Positions 41,853 to 47,794 of a stretch of 47,794 nt of DNA are shown one piece after another. Every line of letters starts with the position of its first letter. Position 1 is the first letter of the stretch. The position numbers were made by a program, and so were the translations under genes. The stretch lies in contig JAUWMR010000031.1 in NCBI GenBank assembly GCA_030613055.1, positions 1 through 47,794 on the forward strand. The letters run 5' to 3'. The notes below the pieces were generated by a model. The model saw nothing but the letters and a program-made list of their open reading frames with translations. It was not told where the DNA came from and ran no database searches. The DNA comes from Desulfobacteraceae bacterium (GTDB lineage: Bacteria > Desulfobacterota > DSM-4660 > Desulfatiglandales > Desulfatiglandaceae).

Positions 41853-43127
41853 ATGAGAGATACGATGTACCGTCGTTGGGCCATCTTTATTATCACATCA
41901 ACGATGTTTTTGCTTTCGCAGTTCTACCGGGTCTCAAACGCAGTCATTGCCCCCCATTTAGTCCAGGACCTAAAACTTGATACCGAATCCCTGGGTCTTC
42001 TCTCCGCAAGTTTTTTCTATGCCTTCGCGATAACTCAAATCCCTATTGGCATCCTGTTGGACCGAATAGGATCAAGAAGGACTATGACTATCCTTTCCCT
42101 AATAGCTGTTCTTGGGGCTCTTGTCTTCGCCTGGGCTGATTCCTTGATTTCCGGAATGCTGGGACGAATCCTCCTTGGGGTGGGTATGGCCTGCAACCTG
42201 ATGGGCACGTTCAAACTTCTTACCATCTGGTTCGGGCCATCTACTTTTGGAACCCTTTCGGGAATCACTTTCTCAATCGGGACCCTGGGAAATATGGCCG
42301 CGACAACACCCCTTGTCCTTCTTGTCCAGGAAGTGGGCTGGCGATGGAGCTTCAGCCTTATGGCAAGCGTCAATTTTCTCTTGGCGGTAATTCTTTATTG
42401 CGTGGTACGTGACAAACCTCTGGGAAAAAACCAATTCGCAATATCTTCTGAATCTGATCCGACGCTCTATAATGTTTTATCAGGGCTTTTCGAACTTTTC
42501 AGAAAGAAGGAATACTGGATTATCTCTTTCGCGAGTTTCTCTCGCTACGGCGTCTTCGCGGCGCTTCAGGCTCTTTGGGCCGGACCTTTTTTAATGGGGG
42601 TCATGGGCCTTTCCGCGTTAGAAGCCGGAAACCTGATTTTGCTCCTGAACGTTGCCCTTATTATAGGAGGTCCGGCTTGGGGAATGCTATCAGATAGGTT
42701 TTTAAAATCTCGCAAAATAGTAGTTCTTATGAGTCTCGCTGCATTTTCAGTCGTCGTGTTGATCATTGCATTGCTACCTCCGGGAACTAATATCGCTGTA
42801 TTGGCCTCCCTTTTCATCTGTTTTGGTTTATCCGGGAGTATCGCCGGGGTAATGTTTGCTCACATAAAGGAACTTATGCCGGTCGAAATGGCGGGCGTGT
42901 CCATGACGGGAATAAATTTTTTCAACATGATAGGGGCGGCAGTTTATATACAGGGCATGGGAAGTTTCATGCAACGTTTTTATCCACAGGCGTCCCAAGG
43001 GCCAGATGCCTTCAGGGGAGCCTTGCTGCTTTGTGCGGCCAGCCTGATGTTTGTCTCATTACTTTATTTATTCACGAGGGATGCCGTCACCATCAAAGAT
43101 GAAGCCATACTGGACGCTCTAAGTTGA
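41853..43127 (+). CDS. Major facilitator superfamily transporter
   Basis: 424 residues with about twelve membrane helices. Motif A after helix 2 is GILLDRIGSRRTM. N-terminus FIITSTMFLLSQFYRVSNAV is typical of MFS carriers for organic acids or anions. It follows the second catabolic island on the same strand and could export a product or import the same substrate as the ABC system. The ATG at 41853 is preceded by GGGGG at some distance. Confidence 0.88.
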   Translation: MRDTMYRRWAIFIITSTMFLLSQFYRVSNAVIAPHLVQDLKLDTESLGLLSASFFYAFAITQIPIGILLDRIGSRRTMTILSLIAVLGALVFAWADSLISGMLGRILLGVGMACNLMGTFKLLTIWFGPSTFGTLSGITFSIGTLGNMAATTPLVLLVQEVGWRWSFSLMASVNFLLAVILYCVVRDKPLGKNQFAISSESDPTLYNVLSGLFELFRKKEYWIISFASFSRYGVFAALQALWAGPFLMGVMGLSALEAGNLILLLNVALIIGGPAWGMLSDRFLKSRKIVVLMSLAAFSVVVLIIALLPPGTNIAVLASLFICFGLSGSIAGVMFAHIKELMPVEMAGVSMTGINFFNMIGAAVYIQGMGSFMQRFYPQASQGPDAFRGALLLCAASLMFVSLLYLFTRDAVTIKDEAILDALS

Positions 43128-43129
43128 TG

Positions 43130-43148
43130 TCCCCCGCAAGGCGGGGCT
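43130..43148. repeat. GC-rich hairpin between convergent MFS and ackA genes
   Basis: CCCCGC-AA-GGCGGGG after the MFS stop, a small stem without a T tract; may mark the end of both converging transcripts. Confidence 0.35.
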
Positions 43149-43179
43149 AAATTAAAAAAATGCCTTGGGATATTGTTTA

Positions 43180-44406
43180 TCAGGATCGGGCTTTGATTTC
43201 CGATTCAATCACTCTTTTTGTCTCCTGCGCGATCTTCAATTCCTCATTTGTAGGGATCACAAGGACCTTAACTTCACTGACCGGGGAATTGATTTTTCTA
43301 ATTCCGTTTCCGGTCCTGTTGTTCTTTTCCGGATCGATCTCAATACCCATTTTGTGTAAGCCGCGGCAGCAGAGTTCACGGATATATGGCGCATTTTCTC
43401 CAATACCCGCTGTAAAGACCAGGCCATCCAGGCTTTCCAGGGCCGCGAAATACGCGCCGATATATTTTTTTATTCTATATGTGTAAACCTCCAGGGCAAT
43501 CTTTGCCTGCGCGTCACCCGCGTCTTTTTTCTTGATAATTTCCCGCATATCATTGGTGCCGCACATTCCTTTCAAACCGCTCTCGTTGTTCAGGAGCGTA
43601 TTAATCTCTTTAAGAGACATGCCCAGATGGTCAGCAAGGAAAAAATGAAGTGCAGGGTCCACATCACCTGACCGTGTCCCCATTACCAACCCCGCAAGAG
43701 GCGTCATGCCCATGGTGGTATCCACGCATTTACCGTTTCTTATTGCCGCTATGCTGGCGCCGTTTCCGAGATGGATTGTTATCAGATTCAATTCGCCTAA
43801 GGGTCGGCCTAAATACTCTGCCGCCTTTTCAGAAACATATGCATGTGATGTCCCGTGAAAACCGTATCGCCGCACCCTGTCCTTTTCATACATTTCAAAA
43901 GGAATAGCATAAAGAAATGCCTTCATAGGAATAGTCTGGTGAAAGGCAGTATCAAATACAGCGACCTGCGGTGAATCAGGAAAAATCGATCCGGCAACCT
44001 CAATCCCCATCAGATTGGAAGGATTATGTAAAGGGGCCAGGGGGATGTTTTCCTTAATGGCTGCGATTACGTTCTCGTCAATAATCGTGGTTGACTGAAA
44101 CTCTTCCCCACCATGAACCACGCGATGGCCCACAGCCGAGATTTCAGCTTTATCCTGAATAACTCCGTGTTCCGGGTCAATCAGCAGTTCCACGATACGA
44201 TTCAGCCCATCATAGTGGTCAGCAATCACACCCTCTTCCACTTTTTTTTTGGATTCGCCGTTTGCCAGGATTTTCTTGTGAGTGAGAATGCCACTGTCTT
44301 CACCAATCTTTTCGGCCATGCCTTCAGCCGCGATTTTGTGGTGGTCCATATCAAATAATTCGTACTTAATGGATGAACTTCCCGTGTTTATGACGAATAT
44401 TTTCAT
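43180..44406 (-). CDS. ackA: Acetate kinase
   Basis: 408 residues from the ATG at 44406; family-typical start MKIFVINTGSSSIKYELFDM. Also HGTSHAYVSEKAAEYLGRPL, NLITIHLGNGASIAAI (nucleotide-binding segment), TTMGMTPLAGLVMGTRSGDV, and FTAGIGENAPYIRELC at the end. It interconverts acetyl-phosphate and acetate, making ATP. An ATG at 44415 is an alternative; neither has a strong ribosome binding site. No phosphotransacetylase gene is adjacent in the window. Confidence 0.96.
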   Translation of the reverse strand: MKIFVINTGSSSIKYELFDMDHHKIAAEGMAEKIGEDSGILTHKKILANGESKKKVEEGVIADHYDGLNRIVELLIDPEHGVIQDKAEISAVGHRVVHGGEEFQSTTIIDENVIAAIKENIPLAPLHNPSNLMGIEVAGSIFPDSPQVAVFDTAFHQTIPMKAFLYAIPFEMYEKDRVRRYGFHGTSHAYVSEKAAEYLGRPLGELNLITIHLGNGASIAAIRNGKCVDTTMGMTPLAGLVMGTRSGDVDPALHFFLADHLGMSLKEINTLLNNESGLKGMCGTNDMREIIKKKDAGDAQAKIALEVYTYRIKKYIGAYFAALESLDGLVFTAGIGENAPYIRELCCRGLHKMGIEIDPEKNNRTGNGIRKINSPVSEVKVLVIPTNEELKIAQETKRVIESEIKARS

Positions 44407-44516
44407 GATAACCATTTATGATAACGTATCGGGTTGGGCTCTCCATGCTAAAGGGGGCAAAGATTTTTATAATTCCCACGTTTTAAAGGAAAATGCAGGG
44501 GGGTGAAAACGGTTAT

Positions 44517-44975
44517 TCAGGATTCCTGCGTCCTGTAGGGATTGACGCTCATGACGGGAACCGGCGACATCTTTATCACCCGCTCGGCCACGCTTCCGAA
44601 CAATATCTTGTCAAGTCCTTTTCTGCCGTGCGTTCCGATGATAACCAGATCAATTTTCTCTGATTTTACGTAATTAAGGATCTCTTCAGCCGCGTCTCCA
44701 AGCACGACCTTGTTTTTACAGGCCGCATAGTCTTTGAAGTGTTTGTTCGCGAATTCCTCCATCATTGCCTCCGCACCACTAATCACTTCATTTTCAAAGT
44801 TCTCGATGGATACTTGCGCCACGTTAATGCCTGAAAGGTGTTCAAGCCTGCGTGCGACAAAAAGCAGATGGATTTCCGTGGAAAATTTATCGCCTAAGGT
44901 GAGTGCCCAGGTCGCCGTTTTTAAAGAGACCTCCGAAAAATCAATGGGAAGCAAGAGCTTTTCAATTTTATTCAT
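44517..44975 (-). CDS. Universal stress protein (UspA family)
   Basis: 152 residues from the ATG at 44975, which follows AAGGAGG (the frame is open to 45002). UspA fold: KIEKLLLPIDFSEVSLKTA at the start and the ATP-binding motif GTHGRKGLDKILFGSVAERV near the end (G-x2-G-x9-G-S). Upstream of ackA on the same strand with about 110 bases between. Confidence 0.93.
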   Translation of the reverse strand: MNKIEKLLLPIDFSEVSLKTATWALTLGDKFSTEIHLLFVARRLEHLSGINVAQVSIENFENEVISGAEAMMEEFANKHFKDYAACKNKVVLGDAAEEILNYVKSEKIDLVIIGTHGRKGLDKILFGSVAERVIKMSPVPVMSVNPYRTQES

Positions 44976-45606
44976 AATGATCCTCCTTTTCAATTCTATC
45001 ACCGAGAATTATCCCGCGCATGTTCTCATTTGTGCAAGTCAATAAAAATACAGTATCTTAGACCCTAAAACCCGTCAAGAAATTTAAGTGCCCCAGTTTT
45101 TGATGGTCCTGTAAAAAGTCCAATTCCATGTTTCTGATTCCCATAATAAATTGAAATTACTACATGCAAATTCTACTTTATTGCGTGTTTTGCGCCTTTT
45201 TGCGGCTATATCAATTTTTGATTTCAGCACTGAAAGAAATTCAATCAAAAATCTTGATCCGGTTCACCGTCATGCTAATGGCCACGAATGCTCCTTCTAC
45301 CATTTCTCACTGGATTATATTGACGCCGATTGTTTCGTTAATTTTAGACCCTCTTTTTTTGTTGATATTTCCTTGAATTTACTTTTAAATAACCCATTCT
45401 TTCCAAAATTATTCGATTCTCACTCATAATGTAATGATATTGAGTAAATTGCCTGTTTTTGTTGAGAAGATTATTGCTTTTTGGCACTTAATCGACATTG
45501 AGCCCCGTAGATAAACGGAAAATCATATAATTACTTGTTGGGCACAAGGCACAAATGCGATATCGCCTAAAAGAATAGCGCTCTTCAAGGTACAGGAGGG
45601 TCAGGA
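44976..45606. other. AT-rich intergenic region left of the cassette
   Basis: Contains a fragment of the interspersed repeat (about 45110-45127) and otherwise AT-rich sequence. Frames at 45151-45429 and 45164-45376 have no ribosome binding site and no family resemblance. No integrase gene is present. The boundary of the cassette is at 45537. Confidence 0.5.
45537..45543 (+). other. Integron core site (R' box) at the left end of the cassette
   Basis: GTTGGGC fits GTTRRRY exactly. It is the perfect reverse complement of the R'' box GCCCAAC at 46408-46414, as expected if both belong to the same cassette's attC in its circular form. The sequence to the left shows no attC hairpin. Confidence 0.7.
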
Positions 45607-46468
45607 ATGGCAAAGAAGGGTTACAACCGACCACCAATCGAAATTCGCAGCTTCACGGTCGAGGAAATCGAATTTGGTATAAGGAAGCTTGCCAGACGAA
45701 AGGCGGAAGTTGAAGGCCTTAACCCTAACGATGTTAGACACGGCGATCCGCAGATCAGAAATATCGAGTCAAATATTAGAAACACCGTACGTGAGGTATT
45801 TGGAGAAAACTCACCGGAATTCCACGAACACGGGCACTTGACTATTTGGCGCGGTGGGTTTGCCTTCAATGAACCAGAACATGTCTTGCAAAGGAAGTTT
45901 GCCGAAGGAATACCACAAACAGTCGTGATTCTTGACGGCCTTATCGCCCGGCTTGAAGAGAAGAGAGAAGACCTCGGCGGAGTTGTCCCAAATCAGGATT
46001 CAGACGAATCCATCTGGGGCGACATTCACCCGAAGATCGTATCGGTGGTGAAAACGCGATTTGAAACGGAGCATTATGCTGACGCCGTCGAATCCGCCTT
46101 GAAAGAAGTTAATTCTGTTGTGAAAGACATCGTCCGAAGAAAGACGGGCAACGAACTCGATGGAGCAAACCTAATGCGAACGGCGTTTTCACCCAACAAT
46201 CCCATCATCGTTCTGGATGATCTGTCAACCGAAACCGGGAGAAACATTCAGCAAGGGTATATGGAAATATTTGCTGGAGCAATGATTGGCATCAGAAACC
46301 CAAAGGCACACGACAACATAACCATAACCGAGATCAGGGCTAAGCACTTCATCTATCTGGCGAGCCTCTTAATGCACAAAATTGATGAAAGAATCTGAAG
46401 AAGTACTGCCCAACGAGCCGTTCCACCGGATCGGCGGGAAAGGGCCCCGCCTCCCGGTGAACTTTGTG
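45538..46468 (+). mobile_element. Integron gene cassette (931 bp)
   Basis: From the cut point G^TTGGGC at 45537/45538 to G^TTAGTC at 46468/46469. It contains a single gene on the plus strand, with the attC starting nine bases after the stop, the standard compact cassette layout. No intI is in the window, so it is a lone cassette, part of an integrase-less array, or at a secondary site. Confidence 0.75.
45607..46398 (+). CDS. TIGR02391 (Ymh)-family protein carried on the cassette
   Basis: 263 residues; CAGGAGGG precedes the ATG. The C-terminal ~130 residues match the Hypoth_Ymh/TIGR02391 domain: LMRTAFSPNNPIIVLDDLS, then GYMEIFAGAMIGIRNPKAHD, and FIYLASLLMHKIDE. The R-N-P-K-A-H segment fits the R-x4-H motif of HEPN-type RNases, but family membership in HEPN is my inference. 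The N-terminal ~100 residues (IEIRSFTVEEIEFGIRKLAR...) are unassigned. TIGR02391 proteins have no settled function and are often found near restriction or phage-defence genes. Confidence 0.8.
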   Translation: MAKKGYNRPPIEIRSFTVEEIEFGIRKLARRKAEVEGLNPNDVRHGDPQIRNIESNIRNTVREVFGENSPEFHEHGHLTIWRGGFAFNEPEHVLQRKFAEGIPQTVVILDGLIARLEEKREDLGGVVPNQDSDESIWGDIHPKIVSVVKTRFETEHYADAVESALKEVNSVVKDIVRRKTGNELDGANLMRTAFSPNNPIIVLDDLSTETGRNIQQGYMEIFAGAMIGIRNPKAHDNITITEIRAKHFIYLASLLMHKIDERI

Positions 46469-46474
46469 TTAGTC
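46408..46474 (+). other. attC recombination site (59-base-element type)
   Basis: R'' GCCCAAC (46408-46414), 5-base spacer, L'' GTTCCACC (46420-46427), a GC-rich imperfect stem and loop, L' GGTGAAC (46456-46462), 5-base spacer TTTGT, R' GTTAGTC (46468-46474). L'' has exactly one base more than L', which leaves the single extrahelical base characteristic of attC. R' here deviates by one base from GTTRRRY, as expected when it belongs to the next DNA. Confidence 0.8.
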
Positions 46475-46482
46475 GGCAATTG

Positions 46483-47793
46483 GTACGATCTCATATCATC
46501 GTTTACACTAATGTCACATCATCGTTTACACTTTTAAGTTATGATTTCCTCCAAACAAAAGGAGGGGGTTATGGCTTGGATAGAGACGACGAAGATGGAA
46601 CAGAAAATAGAGTTTATTAACGAATGGCGGTCAGGGAATTACTCGATATCTGAGCTGTGTCGGCAATTCGACATTTCTAGACCTACTGCTTACAAGTATA
46701 TCAAAAGATACCATGCAGAAGGCATTGAAGGTCTGGAAGAAAGAAGCAGAAACCATCTAACCCATCCGGCAAAGATACCTTCTACTATTGAAGTCAGAAT
46801 TATCTTTCACAGGAAACAACATCCTCGATGGGGTGGAAAGAAGATATGGAAATATCTACATAAAGAATTCAGAGAAGAAGTTCCATCGATCAGTACTGTT
46901 AACAGGGTAATAAAACGTAATGGACTAGTCATCCCCAAAAAGAGAAGGAGAAGGGTTAAGCCACTCAACCCAATTTTCGATCCGAAGAAATGTAATGAAG
47001 TCTGGAGTGCTGATTTTAAGGGGAAATTCAAATTAGGCAATAAGAGGTATTGCCACCCCCTTACAATAGCGGATTCATACAGCCGATTTGTATTTTCAGC
47101 CAAAGGGTTATATGGTGAAAAGTTCAAGCCGACAATACTCGAATTTCGTCGAGTTTTCAGGGAATTTGGTTTACCATTACAAATACATACGGATAATGGT
47201 GGCCCGTTTGGCGCTGTACAGGCAGTGAAACGACTTACCAGGCTTGCTGTTTGGTTTATAGAACTCGGGATAGAGCCTGTTTATTCAGACCCCGCAAGTC
47301 CGCAGCAAAATGGGCGGCATGAGCGAATGCATCGGGATCTTAAAGGTGATGCCACAAGGCCACCCGGATACAACTTGAGAACACAGCAGCGTAAACTGAA
47401 TAAATTTGTTAATGAATACAATTATGAAAGGCCTCACGAGGCACTTGATCTAGAAACGCCAGGATCAATCCATGAATATTCTCCCAGGCCTTTCAAAGAA
47501 AAAATAGAAGAATGGGTGTATCCTGCTGATTGCGAGGTCAGGAGGGTAACGAAAAATGGTGCTCTCCGTTGGAAATCGACTCAGTGGGTCATGGTCTCAA
47601 CGAGCCTGATTGATAAACACGTAGGATTAGAGGAATTAGGAGACGGTATCTGGCGAATCTATTTCAGACAAAAATTGTTAGGTTATTTCGATGAAAGTAA
47701 CCGCAGAATAATGGATGAGATAGGTCGCTTAAAGAGAAACTGCATGTAAACGATGATGTGATACAAACTGTAAATCATGATGTGAACTGAACA
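46483..47793 (+). mobile_element. IS481-like insertion sequence with doubled terminal repeats
   Basis: A transposase gene flanked by inverted ends. Inner repeats TGTCACATCATCGTTTACA (46512-46530) and its complement at 47745-47763 match at 18 of 19 positions. A second, weaker copy lies outside each: CATATCATCGTTTACA at 46492 and the complement of CACATCATGATTTACA near the right end, with a 23-24 bp period. Outer limits are approximate; the right end is close to the window edge, and a target duplication could not be seen. Confidence 0.75.
46571..47749 (+). CDS. IS481-family transposase (DDE type)
   Basis: 392 residues from the ATG at 46571, which has AAAGGAGGGGG upstream (the frame is open from 46541). 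An N-terminal helix-turn-helix (SISELCRQFDISRPTAYKYI) precedes the retroviral-integrase-like core. The triad is likely D in VWSADFKGKFK, D in IHTDNGGPFG, and E in QQNGRHERMHRDLK. A C-terminal domain (about 300-392) follows. The gene is intact, so the element may still move. Confidence 0.9.
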   Translation: MAWIETTKMEQKIEFINEWRSGNYSISELCRQFDISRPTAYKYIKRYHAEGIEGLEERSRNHLTHPAKIPSTIEVRIIFHRKQHPRWGGKKIWKYLHKEFREEVPSISTVNRVIKRNGLVIPKKRRRRVKPLNPIFDPKKCNEVWSADFKGKFKLGNKRYCHPLTIADSYSRFVFSAKGLYGEKFKPTILEFRRVFREFGLPLQIHTDNGGPFGAVQAVKRLTRLAVWFIELGIEPVYSDPASPQQNGRHERMHRDLKGDATRPPGYNLRTQQRKLNKFVNEYNYERPHEALDLETPGSIHEYSPRPFKEKIEEWVYPADCEVRRVTKNGALRWKSTQWVMVSTSLIDKHVGLEELGDGIWRIYFRQKLLGYFDESNRRIMDEIGRLKRNCM

Positions 47794-47794
47794 A

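Noticed and set aside
45151-45429. Small gene(s) in the AT-rich gap left of the cassette
   Set aside because: The overlapping frames lack ribosome binding sites and plausible protein features; composition explains them.
44976-45537. Integron integrase (intI) or attI left of the cassette
   Set aside because: No tyrosine-recombinase frame is present on either strand and no attC-like hairpin precedes the GTTGGGC box; an attI cannot be recognised without the integrase.

Overview
The window looks like a chromosomal segment of an anaerobic deltaproteobacterium (Desulfobacterota, for example a sulfate reducer or syntroph). This is inferred from gene content: two aldehyde:ferredoxin oxidoreductase (AOR) family proteins, ferredoxin-type modules, tripartite tricarboxylate transport, a NitT/TauT-type ABC importer, several FCD/FadR-type GntR regulators, acetate kinase, and many palindromic repeats. 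I saw no rRNA, tRNA or CRISPR. Species identity cannot be fixed from the sequence alone.

Layout. 1-670: the 3' end of an outer-membrane barrel gene, a terminator, and a dead glutamine-amidotransferase fragment. 701-5250: nitrogen-control operon amt-glnB-glnD (minus strand) behind a good sigma-54 promoter. 5.4-10.1 kb: trmO-like methyltransferase, an AsmA-like membrane protein, and a large exported protein with about twelve tandem Gly/Asp/Tyr repeats plus HEAT repeats. 10.1-12.4 kb: a 385-bp direct duplication carrying comEA-like genes; it encloses a truncated histidine kinase and a truncated B12-binding radical-SAM gene. 12.9-14.5 kb: two TauE/SafE permeases.

14.7-27 kb: first catabolic island. 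TctB-TctA and TctC (carboxylate uptake), a cupin-GntR-nitrilase unit, ferredoxin+AOR, and on the opposite strand cupin-AOR-MoaD-like-DapA-like aldolase-LOG-like protein. A plausible logic is uptake of a carboxylate, aldol cleavage to pyruvate plus an aldehyde, and ferredoxin-linked oxidation of the aldehyde. An AT-rich motif, including one exact 17-mer, recurs in the intergenic regions of this island and may be the GntR operator.

27.6-31 kb: an MFS carrier and a fused acyltransferase/alpha-beta hydrolase. 31.5-43.1 kb: second catabolic island, all on the plus strand: GntR, PreA-like flavin/FeS oxidoreductase, FrdA-like flavoprotein, three-gene ABC importer, a serine-dehydratase-like protein with its two domains in reversed order, three consecutive RraA-family aldolase-like genes, and an MFS carrier. 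The substrate is unknown. 43.2-45.0 kb: acetate kinase and a universal stress protein.

45.5-47.8 kb: the most striking small-scale structure. A TIGR02391/Ymh-type gene is bounded by what reads as a textbook integron gene cassette: a GTTGGGC core box upstream and a 67-bp attC-like imperfect palindrome immediately after its stop codon, with no integrase gene in the window. An IS481-like element with doubled terminal repeats lies a few bases beyond the attC.
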